Positions 21,340 through 30,691 of a stretch of DNA of 64,000 bases are shown piece by piece; the first letter of the stretch is position 1, and the number at the start of each line of letters is the position of its first letter. Under the pieces are notes generated by a model, which saw only the letters and a program-made list of their open reading frames with translations, was not told the origin of the DNA and did no database searches. Origin of the DNA: Komagataeibacter nataicola (GTDB lineage Bacteria; Pseudomonadota; Alphaproteobacteria; Acetobacterales; Acetobacteraceae); the NCBI RefSeq assembly GCF_003207795.1, contig NZ_NIRT01000007.1:62001-126000 (forward strand), in the 5' to 3' direction. The translations under genes and the position numbers were made by a program.

Positions 21340-22914
21340 TCAGGCCTCGAGGGCGGCAGGCTCGGCCCGGTCGCGCTTGACCAGCAGCTTGTTGAGCGCA
21401 TGCACGTAGGCCCGCACGGCCGAGACCAGCGTATCGGCATCGGCACCCTGCCCATCGACCAGCTTGCCGTCTTCTTCCAGCCGCACGGAAGTACGGGCCT
21501 GCGCGTCGCTGCCCTCGGTCACGGCGCCGACGGAATACAGCTGCAGCGTCGCATCATGCGGCACGATGGCGCGGATGGCGTTGAACGCGGCATCAACCGG
21601 CCCCTGCCCTTCCGCATGGCCTTCGCGGCGCGCGCCATCGACTTCCAGCACCAGATCGGCGGTGGCCGGGCGGCGCGAGCCTGCGGTTACATCGAGCGAG
21701 ATGAAGCGGATGCGGGCATGGTCGCGCACTTCATCATCCACCAGTGCGACCAGATCCTCGTCGTAAATGACCTTCTTGCGGTCGGCCAGATCCTTGAAGC
21801 GCGAGAACGCCTCGTTGAACTGCGCTTCTTCCAGCGCGTCGTAGCCCATCGCCTTGAGCTTGTCGCGGAAGGCCGCACGCCCCGAATGCTTGCCCAGCAC
21901 CAGCGAGGAGCGGGTCCAGCCCACGCTCTCGGGCGTCATGATCTCGTAGGTGGCGGCGTTCTTCAGGATGCCATCCTGATGGATGCCACTTTCATGCGCG
22001 AACGCATTGCGGCCCACGATGGCCTTGTTGGGCTGCACGTCAAAGCCGGTGATGGTGGCCAGCATGCGCGAGGTGCGCAGCAGGCGCTCGGTGTGGATGC
22101 CGGTGGTAAAGGGCAGCACGTCATGGCGCGTGCGCAGCACCATGATGATCTCTTCAAGAGCCGCGTTGCCCGCGCGCTCGCCAATGCCGTTGATGGTGCA
22201 TTCCACCTGGCGCGCGCCCGCCTTCAGCGCCGCGATGGTGTTGGCAACACCGAGGCCCAGGTCATTATGGTTGTGGGTGGAGAAGATGACGCCATCGGCA
22301 CCCGGCACGCGGGCGCGCAGGTCAGCAAAAATCCGGGCCATGTCCTCGGGCGTGGAATAACCCACCGTGTCGGGGATGTTGATGGTGGTCGCGCCTGCGC
22401 GGATGGCGGTCTCGACACAGCGGCACAGAAAGTCGGGCTCGGTGCGCGAGCCGTCCTCGGCGGACCATTCCACGTCATCGGTGAACTGGCGGGCGGCGCG
22501 GTTGCCGGCCTCGATCACTTCCAGCACCGTTTCAGGCTCCATGCGCAGCTTGTATTTCATGTGCAGCGGCGAGGTGGAGATGAAGTTGTGGATGCGCCCG
22601 CGCTTTGCAGGTTTGATCGCCTCGCCCGCGCTGGCGATGTCGTTCTTGCCGCCGCTGCGTGCGAGCGCGCACACCACGGCGTTTTTCACCTTCTGGGCAA
22701 TCTGGTGAACGCTGTCGAAATCCCCTTTCGAAGCCACGGGGAAACCCGCCTCCATCACGTCCACGCCGAGTTCTTCCAGCGCTTCGGCCATGCGCAGCTT
22801 CTCGGCGAGGTTCATGGAAAAGCCGGGCGACTGCTCGCCATCACGCAGTGTCGTGTCAAAAATGATGACGCGGTTGGCGTCGATACGGCCAAAGGAAGGG
22901 TGGTCGATGCTCAT
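21340..22914 (-). CDS. leuA: 2-isopropylmalate synthase
   Basis: Condenses acetyl-CoA with 2-ketoisovalerate, the first committed step of leucine synthesis. The product has 524 residues from the ATG at 22914 (MSIDHPSFGR). An in-frame ATG at 23013 would add 33 residues unlike the family. The HMGL-like TIM barrel begins IIFDTTLRDGEQSPG (metal Asp and catalytic Arg); STHNHNDLGLGVANT and ECTINGIGERAGN are further signatures. After the linker, residues from about 390 form the LeuA allosteric domain that binds leucine (QLYSVGAVTEGSDAQA). It stands alone, convergent with the lipoprotein gene. Confidence 0.96.
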   Translation of the reverse strand: MSIDHPSFGRIDANRVIIFDTTLRDGEQSPGFSMNLAEKLRMAEALEELGVDVMEAGFPVASKGDFDSVHQIAQKVKNAVVCALARSGGKNDIASAGEAIKPAKRGRIHNFISTSPLHMKYKLRMEPETVLEVIEAGNRAARQFTDDVEWSAEDGSRTEPDFLCRCVETAIRAGATTINIPDTVGYSTPEDMARIFADLRARVPGADGVIFSTHNHNDLGLGVANTIAALKAGARQVECTINGIGERAGNAALEEIIMVLRTRHDVLPFTTGIHTERLLRTSRMLATITGFDVQPNKAIVGRNAFAHESGIHQDGILKNAATYEIMTPESVGWTRSSLVLGKHSGRAAFRDKLKAMGYDALEEAQFNEAFSRFKDLADRKKVIYDEDLVALVDDEVRDHARIRFISLDVTAGSRRPATADLVLEVDGARREGHAEGQGPVDAAFNAIRAIVPHDATLQLYSVGAVTEGSDAQARTSVRLEEDGKLVDGQGADADTLVSAVRAYVHALNKLLVKRDRAEPAALEA

Positions 22915-23211
22915 GGTAATAACCTCGGACTTGGTCCTGCATGGGACGGGCGACGGCACGCGCATGCGGCCTGTCTGTTCGTGTTCGCGCGGCTGCATGG
23001 CCGCTCCGATCAATCCCCTGGGCGCGCCGGCACGCAGGCCGGCCCTGATCGCTCAGGGGCGGATAAGTCGAAGACGAAGGAGCCCCGTCGCGGCACATGC
23101 GCGCGCGGAAAGGCGCGCGTATGCGCCCGATCCGATCCCCACGATGTGCGCTATCGTTACCATGCCGGGCACAATACAGCCCCGCAACGTGATTGCAACC
23201 CGAAAAGCGCC
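22915..23211. promoter_or_regulatory. leuA upstream region
   Basis: Gene-free. A strong GC hairpin can form at about 23097-23120 (CGCGCG, six bases, CGCGCG). I looked for a leader peptide rich in Leu codons and found none, so a ribosome-mediated attenuator is not supported. Confidence 0.35.
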
Positions 23212-24138
23212 CTAGCCCGTGGCATGGGTGACCATGCTGTCAGTGGCGAAATAACGGTCGATGGCCTGCACCATGGCGCCCGCCACCACCATGCGGTGGG
23301 CCGCCTGCCTGAGCGCTGCTTCATCCATGTGGTTGGACATGAAGCCCATCTCCACCAGCACGGAAGGAATATCGGCCGATTTGAGCACCACGAAGGAAGC
23401 ATGCCGCGAGGGGTGTTGCAGCAGGCCGATGCGCGGACGGAACGAGGAGACGATGCTGCTGGCCATGTGGGCGGCGCCGTGGCGGGTTTCCTCGGTCACG
23501 AGGCTTGCCAGGATTTCCTGCACCTCGGGCGAGTCCGCATGCACGTGCGGGCCGCCATAGCGGTCAGCGCTGTTCTCGGTGCGCGCGAGCATGGCCGTCT
23601 GCCGGTCCGACGCCTTTGATGAGAGCGTATAGACACTCGCCCCACGCACCGCGCGGTTGGTCAGCGCATCGGCATGCATGGAAATGAACAGCGAGGCCTT
23701 GTGGCTGTGCGCGATGTCCACCCGCCCCTCAAGCGGGATGAAGCGGTCATCGGCGCGCGTCATGGCCACGCGGTAGCGGCCACTGGCCTCGAGCTGGCGC
23801 TGCAGCTCGCTGGCCGCCGCCTCGGCCACATGCTTTTCATAGGTGCCGGAAATGCCGATGGCGCCGGGGTCCTTGCCGCCATGGCCGGGGTCGAGCATGA
23901 CCAGCGGCTTTGGCGGCGCTGCACGCCCCACGATGGCGGGCGCATGCAGCGGGTGGGCGGCGTGACGGGCGGCAGCGGCCGCATGCACGTGGGCGGGCAC
24001 CTGGGGCGCCACCCGCGCCAGCGCGCTGGCGGGCAGCAACACGCCCAGCCCCGCCACAACAGTGCGGCGCGGCAGCACGGGGTCGGGCCTGCGCCCCGGC
24101 GGGCCCGCCTTGTTTCCATCAGGCCAGCCAGTGGTCAT
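23212..24138 (-). CDS. N-acetylmuramoyl-L-alanine amidase (Amidase_3), exported
   Basis: Zinc amidase that splits the amide between MurNAc and the stem peptide, used in daughter-cell separation or wall turnover. The product is about 308 residues. A twin-arginine-like signal (PRRTVVAGLGVLLPASALA, about residues 22-40) suggests Tat export, as known for E. coli AmiC. The catalytic domain shows MLDPGHGGKDPG (zinc His), SLFISMHAD (zinc His) and PSVLVEMGFMSN (catalytic Glu), the Amidase_3 order. No AMIN domain is seen. The start at 24138 is tentative; 24156 is also in frame. It diverges from rne. Confidence 0.9.
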   Translation of the reverse strand: MTTGWPDGNKAGPPGRRPDPVLPRRTVVAGLGVLLPASALARVAPQVPAHVHAAAAARHAAHPLHAPAIVGRAAPPKPLVMLDPGHGGKDPGAIGISGTYEKHVAEAAASELQRQLEASGRYRVAMTRADDRFIPLEGRVDIAHSHKASLFISMHADALTNRAVRGASVYTLSSKASDRQTAMLARTENSADRYGGPHVHADSPEVQEILASLVTEETRHGAAHMASSIVSSFRPRIGLLQHPSRHASFVVLKSADIPSVLVEMGFMSNHMDEAALRQAAHRMVVAGAMVQAIDRYFATDSMVTHATG

Positions 24139-24802
24139 GCATCGGGTTCCGGTCAAGACAGTTGCGGGATCATGTATCTTTTTTCCTTACCACCATCCGC
24201 GCCCTTCGTCAGCGGGATAAACGCAAGCCCCTTGCAGGAAGGGCCGCATTGCGTCATGCTGCCCAGCCGTGATGGACCGCGCCCGGTCCGGCTGCCCTGC
24301 TGGCATGCCTGATAGGGCGAGATGCCAGCAGGCATGACTTAAACTCCATCCGGCATGCATCATGCATGCGCGACATGCGCTTACCGGTACGCTTACCGGC
24401 CACGTTACGGCGTGGGGGCACATGCCACGCACGACCTGAGGCAGCCGCACCGGTGTTCCCCATCGACAGGAAACCGGATGGCATACCAGTCGATACGGAA
24501 GGTTCCGCCCCGGCAATCAGGCCGGGCCGCGCCCTCCCCAGCCAGGACAGAGGATGGATTGGACACCACGCGGACCCATTGCGCACATGCGATGGCACCA
24601 TGCCCGAACACGGACGGCACAAGCATGCCGCATCCGGTCGTGCCGCATGGCCTGTCCGCCCGCGCAGGGCGCGGTGGTCTCCCGTCCGGTTTCGGTCACG
24701 GCTTTTTCAATCATGCTTTTGTCCGCTCCCCCGCCCTTCCTGCCGCCACGACTCGCGCGCAGCCCGGATGCCGGAGCGTGACACACCGGAGTGCGCCTAT
24801 TT
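24139..24802. promoter_or_regulatory. Long divergent intergenic region amidase / rne
   Basis: About 660 bases with no gene I can support; short open frames here lack ribosome sites and family-like sequence. The length suits a long rne 5' leader, which in enterobacteria carries autoregulatory structure, but no specific structure is identified here. Confidence 0.4.
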
Positions 24803-27754
24803 ATGAGCAAACGCATGCTGATCGACACGACCCACGCGGAAGAAACCCGCGTGGTCGTGATGGATGGTAACCACCTTGAGGATTATGATGTCGAAGCCGC
24901 TTCCAAGAAGCAGCTCAAGGGCAACATCTACCTTGCGAAGGTTATCCGTGTAGAACCCAGCCTTCAGGCTGCGTTCGTGGATTATGGCGGCAACCGCCAC
25001 GGCTTTCTCGCCTTCAGCGAAATCCACCCCGATTATTACCAGATCCCCGTAGCCGACCGCGAAAAGCTGCTCGCGCTGCAGGAGGAGGAACGCCGCGCGG
25101 AAGAAGAACGCCGCGCGCGTGATGACGAGGAAGAGGACGCCCCCCGCGCCGAGGACGAGGCCGAAACCCCCGCGGGCGACGAAGACGACGAGCCCGAAAC
25201 CGTGGGCGGCGAGAACGACACCGGCGATGAGGCCCAGGCCCAGCGCCGCATCGCCCGCTTCCTGCGCAACTACAAGATTCAGGAAGTCATCCGCCGCCGC
25301 CAGATCCTGCTCGTGCAGGTGGTCAAGGAAGAGCGCGGCAACAAGGGTGCGGCTCTGACCACCTACGTATCGCTTGCAGGGCGGTACTGCGTGCTCATGC
25401 CCAACTCGCTGCGTGGAGGCGGCGTTTCGCGCAAGATCACCTCGGTAGCCGACCGCCGCCGCCTGCGCGACATCATTACCGAGCTGTCCATCCCGCGCGG
25501 CATGGCCATGATCGTGCGCACTGCCGGCGCCCAGCGCCCGCGCGCCGAGATCATGCGCGACTGCGAATACCTGCTGCGCCTGTGGGATGATATCCGCCAG
25601 CACACGCTGGAATCCGTCGCCCCCGCCCTGATCTATGAGGAAGCGAGCCTGATCAAGCGCGCCATCCGCGATATCTACACGCGCGAGGTCAGCGAGATCC
25701 TGATCGATGGCGAGCCGGGCTGGAAGTCGGCGCGCGAGTTCATGCGCATGCTCATGCCCCAGAACGCGCAGAAGGTGCGCCTGTGGCAGGACCACGAGCA
25801 GACCCTGTTCTCGCACTACAAGGTGGAGGGGCTGCTTGATTCCATGCTCTCGCCTTCCGTGCAGCTCAAGTCGGGTGGCTATCTGGTCATCAACCAGACC
25901 GAAGCGCTGGTGGCGATCGACGTGAACTCGGGCCGCGCCACGCGTGAGCGCAACATCGAGGAAACGGCGCTGCGCACCAACCTCGAAGCCGCCGAGGAAG
26001 TCGCCCGCCAGCTGCGCCTGCGTGACCTGGCCGGCCTGATCGTGATCGACTTCATCGACATGGAAAGCCGCAAGCATAACGGCATGGTCGAGCGGAAGCT
26101 GAAAGATGCCCTGCGCACCGACCGCGCGCGCATCCAGGTGGGCCAGATCTCGCATTTCGGCCTGCTGGAAATGTCGCGCCAGCGCCTGCGCCCCTCCATT
26201 GCCGAATCCGCCTTCATGCCCTGCCCGCACTGCCAGGGCACCGGCATCGTGCGCGGGATCGAAAGCTCGTCGCTGCACGTGCTGCGCGCGATCGAGGACG
26301 AAGGCATGCAGCGCAAGGCCGCGGAAATTACCGTGCAGGTCGCACCCGAGGTCGCCTTCTACATCCTCAACAACAAGCGCACCTGGCTTTCGGAAATCGA
26401 GACGCGGCACAAGATGCAGGTCGTGTTCGCACCCGATGCCACACTACAGCCGCCCGAGTGCAAGATCGAGCGCGTGCGCCAGCAGACGGCCCGCTTCGAG
26501 GCCCCTGCCGCCATTGCACACGCCCCGGCCGAAAGCAGCCACGTGCGCGAGATCCAGATCCAGGCCGAGCCGCCGGTAGCCGCCGAAGCGACCCCGGAAG
26601 CCCCGGCCAGCACGGAAGAGGACGAGGATATCGCATCGGGCACCGACCACCGCCGCCGCCGGCGCCGTCGTCGCCGTCGTGGCTCCAGCGCCACCACCGC
26701 GCCCGAGCAGACGAGCGAGACGCAGCAGCCTGCAGCCGAGGAACCGGCACCCGTGCCCGCTCCCGCGCCGCGTGAAGTCTATCGTGGTCCCACCCCGGCT
26801 GACCCGTATGGTGACCCGATCATCGACATCTTTGACGTGATCGAGCAGACCACGGCACCTGCCGAGATCGTGGAAGAGGTTGTGGAAGCCGAACCTGCGG
26901 TCGTTGCTGTGGCGGAAGAAGAGGAAGCGCCCAGGCCGCGCCGCCGCCGCCGCACGCGCCGCCGCACGCCGGTGGAAACGGAAGCCACCACCGAGGCCCC
27001 GCAGGCCGAGGCGGAAGCCGAAGTGAGCGCACCCGTGGCCGAAGAAGCACCGGTGGAGAAAGCCGAAGCCCCCCCTGCCGCACCGGCAGTAGAGGAAGCC
27101 GTGGCGGAACCCGTGGAGGAAGCGCCCAAGCCGCGCCGCCGCCGCGCCAGCACGGCCACCACCACGCGCAGCAGCCGCAGCCGCACCAAGGCCGCCAGCA
27201 CGCCGGAAGAAAAGCCGGCTGAGGCAGCAGCACCCGACGCTGCGGAAGAAGCAGCCCCTGCCGAGGAAGCCGCACCCGCCAAACCCGCGCGCAAGCGTGC
27301 GGCAAGCCGGAGCACGGGCACGACGACGGCCACCCCGCGCCGCCGCACCACCCGCAAGACGGCTGCCAAGGCGGATGAGGCCACTGAGGCTGCGGCTGAA
27401 GCTCCCGTGAAAGCGGAAGTGAAAGCCGAAGCCCCGGCGACGGAAGAGGCTCCCAAGCGCCGCCGTGCCCCGGCACGCCGCAAGAAGGCCGAGCCTGCCG
27501 CCACCGAGGCAGCGGAAGCCCCGGCGGAAGCGGTAGCCGAGACGGCGGAAGCCGCACCGGCAAAGCCCGCGCCGCGCAAGCGTGCCACAACCCGCAAGGC
27601 CGCCACCACAACGACGGCCACGGCCACCCGCACGCGCCGCCGCAAGAAGGCGGAAGACGCAGCGGAACCGGCTACGGCCGAGGCGGCGGAACCTGCCGCG
27701 CCGACCGAAGCGGAAGCGGCTCCCCGCCGCCGCACGGGCTGGTGGAAGCGCTGA
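24803..27754 (+). CDS. rne: Ribonuclease E
   Basis: Endoribonuclease that starts mRNA decay and processes rRNA and tRNA; usually the scaffold of the degradosome. The product is 983 residues from MSKRMLIDTTHAEE at 24803. The S1 domain starts at about residue 35 but is interrupted by a Glu/Asp/Arg-rich insertion (about residues 93-148), known from alphaproteobacterial enzymes. The DNase I-like catalytic part contains ALVAIDVNSGRATRERN and LIVIDFIDM with the two metal Asp residues. The Zn-link is CPHCQG. After about residue 600 the protein is a low-complexity Ala/Glu/Pro/Arg tail with Arg-rich patches, probably for RNA and partner binding. A clear intrinsic terminator follows. Confidence 0.96.
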   Translation: MSKRMLIDTTHAEETRVVVMDGNHLEDYDVEAASKKQLKGNIYLAKVIRVEPSLQAAFVDYGGNRHGFLAFSEIHPDYYQIPVADREKLLALQEEERRAEEERRARDDEEEDAPRAEDEAETPAGDEDDEPETVGGENDTGDEAQAQRRIARFLRNYKIQEVIRRRQILLVQVVKEERGNKGAALTTYVSLAGRYCVLMPNSLRGGGVSRKITSVADRRRLRDIITELSIPRGMAMIVRTAGAQRPRAEIMRDCEYLLRLWDDIRQHTLESVAPALIYEEASLIKRAIRDIYTREVSEILIDGEPGWKSAREFMRMLMPQNAQKVRLWQDHEQTLFSHYKVEGLLDSMLSPSVQLKSGGYLVINQTEALVAIDVNSGRATRERNIEETALRTNLEAAEEVARQLRLRDLAGLIVIDFIDMESRKHNGMVERKLKDALRTDRARIQVGQISHFGLLEMSRQRLRPSIAESAFMPCPHCQGTGIVRGIESSSLHVLRAIEDEGMQRKAAEITVQVAPEVAFYILNNKRTWLSEIETRHKMQVVFAPDATLQPPECKIERVRQQTARFEAPAAIAHAPAESSHVREIQIQAEPPVAAEATPEAPASTEEDEDIASGTDHRRRRRRRRRRGSSATTAPEQTSETQQPAAEEPAPVPAPAPREVYRGPTPADPYGDPIIDIFDVIEQTTAPAEIVEEVVEAEPAVVAVAEEEEAPRPRRRRRTRRRTPVETEATTEAPQAEAEAEVSAPVAEEAPVEKAEAPPAAPAVEEAVAEPVEEAPKPRRRRASTATTTRSSRSRTKAASTPEEKPAEAAAPDAAEEAAPAEEAAPAKPARKRAASRSTGTTTATPRRRTTRKTAAKADEATEAAAEAPVKAEVKAEAPATEEAPKRRRAPARRKKAEPAATEAAEAPAEAVAETAEAAPAKPAPRKRATTRKAATTTTATATRTRRRKKAEDAAEPATAEAAEPAAPTEAEAAPRRRTGWWKR

Positions 27755-27778
27755 TTACAGCGTGACTGGCTGAAAGGT

Positions 27779-27812
27779 AAAAAACCTGCCTTCGCAAGAA
27801 GGCAGGTTTTTT
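27779..27812 (+). terminator. Rho-independent terminator of rne
   Basis: AAAAAACCTGCCTT at 27779-27792 pairs with AAGGCAGGTTTTTT at 27799-27812 around the loop CGCAAG. The right arm ends in a T-run, giving a classic intrinsic terminator 25 bases after the rne stop. Confidence 0.92.
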
Positions 27813-27856
27813 ATTGCCTGCAGAGCTTCTGATTTCCGATTTATATTAAAATATTA

Positions 27857-27934
27857 AACGTTTTTGGGTGTCGCCTTTTTTCAAAAAGGCGGCGTCTTCT
27901 GGAGCTTTTCGGAAAAAGCTTCACCAAAAACTGC
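27857..27934 (+). repeat. Dispersed two-hairpin element, copy 5
   Basis: GTCGCCTTTTT/AAAAAGGCGGC (one T-G wobble), then GAGCTTTTC/GAAAAAGCTTC, with outer arms AAACGTTTTTGGGTG and CACCAAAAAC. It lies between convergent rne and the HerA-like gene, just after the rne terminator. GC hairpin first. Confidence 0.88.
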
Positions 27935-27935
27935 T

Positions 27936-29438
27936 TTATAATTTATCGCCCTCGGGCAGGGCGGGTGCGGTTTCCCAGCCGGGACCGATAACGGCGGCAC
28001 TACGGCGGCCCAGCCCGTCATGGCGGAGCACGATCATGTTCTGCTCCTCGAGATAGGCAAGCTGCCGCCGGGCGCGGCCAAGCGAATGGGTGCCGTAAGT
28101 GCGCGCGATCAGGCTGTCGGATGGGCAGGGCTCCCCATGCAGCGCCGCGCGTGCAATGAGCAGAAAGATGCCCTGCATGTCATCAGGCAGCACGGCCGCC
28201 ATCTGCTCGGCCTGCCGCCAGTCCTCGCTTTCCACGGTGGCGGCATCCACGCCTGCGCGGGCGACTGCAAGCAGGCGGCGAAAGCGCGGCATGTCCAGCG
28301 CGTCACGCCCCATGCCTTCGATGCGGCAGCGCACCAGAAAATCCTGATACAGCACATGCACCGGGCGAAAACCCGCATCCTCATCGCGCAATATGTCGGT
28401 CAGGATATCGATAAAGCGCAGCCTCAGCGCCGCCGCATCCACCGGCGGGGCTTCTGGTGCCGCGGTTTCGGCCTCCAGCGTCGCGGTCTCGGCGTGGGCT
28501 GCAAGCTGCGAGAGGATATCGGGCGGCGGGCTGATATGGCGCGGCGCGCGCGCGGGCAGTTCGCGCTCGGGCACCGGGGTCAGGATCAGTTCACGGATCT
28601 CATCACCCGCAGGCACCGGCTCAAAGGGCATGAGCGTGGGGCCAGCCGAGCGGCTTTCTGTCTCGACCGGACCGATCTTGACGGCAAGCGGCCTGCGGCA
28701 CACGGCGGGGCCGAGGGCCACGAAATAGCCGCGCTCAAGGTCACGGAAACTCTCTGCCTGCCGCCGCTCCATGCCCAACAGGTCGGCGGCGCGCATCATG
28801 TCGATATCAAGGAAGGTACGCCCCATGAGGAAGTTCGAGGCCTCGGCCGCGACATTCTTGGCAAGCTTGGCCAGGCGCTGCGTTGCGATAACCCCTGCCA
28901 GCCCGCGCTTGCGGCCACGGCACATAAGGTTGGTCATGGCGCCGAGCGAGGCGCGACGTGCCTCATCCGACACCTCGCCTGCCGCAGCAGGGGCAAAAAG
29001 CTGGGCTTCATCCACCACCACCAGCACGGGGTACCAGTAATCGCGCGGCACCTCGAACATGCCGCCGAGGAAGGCTGCGGCGCGGCGCATCTGCACATCC
29101 GCGTCCACGCCCTCAAGGTTCAGGATGACCGAGGCGCGGTGCATGCGCATGCGCTCGCCCGCCGCCTGCAGGGCCGCCTCGGTATGCTCGGCGGCATCAA
29201 TGACCAGATGGCCATAGCGCTCGGCCAGGCTGACGAAGTCGCCCTCAGGGTCGATGATGGCCTGCTGCACCATGCGTGCCGACTGCTCGAGCAGGCGGCG
29301 CAGCAGGTGCGACTTGCCCGAACCGGAATTGCCCTGCACCAGAAGGCGGGTGGAAAGCAGTTCAGCCAGGTCCATCGTCACGGGGCCATCGCCCGCCACG
29401 GCCCCGCGCCGCTCGCCAATCGTGATTGCAACACTCAT
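27936..29438 (-). CDS. HerA-like / DUF87 ATP-binding protein
   Basis: 500-residue P-loop ATPase related to the HerA-FtsK superfamily. The N-terminal beta-rich lead (MSVAITIGERRGAVAG) is followed by Walker A QGNSGSGKSHLLRR (about residues 34-47), Walker B VLVVVDEAQLF (about residue 140) and the sensor-like TNLMCRGRKRGLAGVIATQR block. No membrane segment. Residues from about 300 on are Pro/Glu-rich and lead to a C-terminal winged-helix-like part (HSLGRARRQLAYLEEQNMI). No NurA nuclease gene is adjacent, so a role in DNA translocation is only inferred. Its ATG overlaps the flavoprotein stop by 4 bases. Confidence 0.8.
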   Translation of the reverse strand: MSVAITIGERRGAVAGDGPVTMDLAELLSTRLLVQGNSGSGKSHLLRRLLEQSARMVQQAIIDPEGDFVSLAERYGHLVIDAAEHTEAALQAAGERMRMHRASVILNLEGVDADVQMRRAAAFLGGMFEVPRDYWYPVLVVVDEAQLFAPAAAGEVSDEARRASLGAMTNLMCRGRKRGLAGVIATQRLAKLAKNVAAEASNFLMGRTFLDIDMMRAADLLGMERRQAESFRDLERGYFVALGPAVCRRPLAVKIGPVETESRSAGPTLMPFEPVPAGDEIRELILTPVPERELPARAPRHISPPPDILSQLAAHAETATLEAETAAPEAPPVDAAALRLRFIDILTDILRDEDAGFRPVHVLYQDFLVRCRIEGMGRDALDMPRFRRLLAVARAGVDAATVESEDWRQAEQMAAVLPDDMQGIFLLIARAALHGEPCPSDSLIARTYGTHSLGRARRQLAYLEEQNMIVLRHDGLGRRSAAVIGPGWETAPALPEGDKL

Positions 29439-30691
29439 GGCGCTGACGGATAGCGCTCGCGCCGCGAGTCCTGCAACCACGCCCATGCGCCCTCGCCCGC
29501 CATGCGGCCCGTGGCCATGCAGCCCTGCAGCAGGTAACCGCCGGTGGGGGCCTCCCAGTCCAGCATCTCACCAGCCGCGAACACGCCCGGCAGTGCGCGG
29601 ATCATGAAATGTGCATCAAGGGCGGGCCATGCAATGCCACCGGCTACCGATATGGCGCGGTCCAGCGCGGCTGGGGCATGAACGTCAACCGGCACCGCCC
29701 TGACCCGCGCCGCCAGGGCCTGTGGTGCGCGTGGCAGAGGCCCGTCGCCGCCTTCCCGCATTAGCGCCACCGCAACGGGGGAAAGCTTCAACGCCTTGCG
29801 CAGCGTGTTGGACAGGCTCTCCCGCGCCCGCACGCGGGCGATGCGGGTGGCGATCTCGGCGGGATCAAGGGTCGGGCGCAGGTCAATGAGCAGGCGGGCA
29901 TGGCCGGTCCGGGCAATCCGCTCGCGAATCGCTGCCGAGAGCGCATAAACCGCGCCACCCTCAATGCCCGTATCGGTCACCACCGCTTCGCCGCGCACGT
30001 CTGGCCCATCTTCCAGTGCAAGGCCGATGCCGCGCAGCGGCGTGCCCGCAAACCGGTCGCGGAAAGCGGGACTCCATCCGGTCACAAACCCGCAATTGGC
30101 GGGAGCGAACGGCGTGACCTCAACACCGAGTACACCAAGGCGTTCGCGCCATGCGCCGTCAGACCCCAGCCGCGCCCAGCTTGCGCCCCCCATGGCCAGC
30201 ACGGTGGCATCAACCCGCCAGCTCACCACCCCGCCGGGGCCGGACACGCGCAGGCGGCCCGTCTCATCCCAGCCCAGCCAGCGGTGGCGGGTCAGCAGGC
30301 GCACGCCGCGCGCGGCCAGCCGCGCAAGCCACGCGCGCAGCAGGGGCGAGGCCTTCATGGCGCGGGGAAACACCCGGCCACTGCTGCCGGTAAAACACGA
30401 CTGGCCCAGCCCTTCGGCCCACTTCACCATATCGGCCGGGCTGAAGGCGGACAGGGCCGCCTGCATCATCGGCCCTGCCGCGCCATAGCGGGCGCCGAAC
30501 GTGGCGGCATCCTCGGAGTGGGTGAGGTTCAGCCCGCCGCGCCCGGCCATGAGCAGCTTGCGGCCCATGGTGGGCATCTGCTCGACCACGCTCACCGCGC
30601 AGCCGCGTTCGGACAGGATCTCGGCTGCGGCGAGGCCCGCGGGGCCACCGCCAATAACGGCCACATGCGGCCTGAAAACGAATTCGGTCAT
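29435..30691 (-). CDS. NAD(P)/FAD-dependent oxidoreductase (HI0933-like)
   Basis: 418 residues. A Rossmann FAD-binding start VAVIGGGPAGLAAAEILSERG, the block GRKLLMAGRGGLNLTHSE, and a C-terminal PGVFAAGEMLDWEAPTGGY-like FAD-binding signature mark it as a member of the HI0933/YhiN-like flavoprotein family (I recall a TIGR03862 subfamily of this type). Substrate unknown. No signal peptide. It overlaps cysE upstream by one base (TGATG) and the HerA-like gene downstream by four, so it sits in the middle of a tightly coupled three-gene unit. Confidence 0.85.
   Translation of the reverse strand: MTEFVFRPHVAVIGGGPAGLAAAEILSERGCAVSVVEQMPTMGRKLLMAGRGGLNLTHSEDAATFGARYGAAGPMMQAALSAFSPADMVKWAEGLGQSCFTGSSGRVFPRAMKASPLLRAWLARLAARGVRLLTRHRWLGWDETGRLRVSGPGGVVSWRVDATVLAMGGASWARLGSDGAWRERLGVLGVEVTPFAPANCGFVTGWSPAFRDRFAGTPLRGIGLALEDGPDVRGEAVVTDTGIEGGAVYALSAAIRERIARTGHARLLIDLRPTLDPAEIATRIARVRARESLSNTLRKALKLSPVAVALMREGGDGPLPRAPQALAARVRAVPVDVHAPAALDRAISVAGGIAWPALDAHFMIRALPGVFAAGEMLDWEAPTGGYLLQGCMATGRMAGEGAWAWLQDSRRERYPSAP

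Noticed and set aside
22915-23211. Leucine leader peptide/attenuator before leuA
   Set aside because: No frame with clustered Leu codons followed by alternative hairpins was found.
21400-23619. 739-codon plus-strand open frame antisense to leuA
   Set aside because: Shadow of leuA and the amidase; no recognisable motif and biased composition.
26779-27735. 318-codon Ala/Ser/Val-rich minus-strand frame
   Set aside because: Mirror of the low-complexity RNase E tail, not a gene.
26640-27750. Tandem DNA repeat in the 3' part of rne
   Set aside because: Reflects Ala/Glu/Pro/Arg low-complexity coding, without a regular unit.
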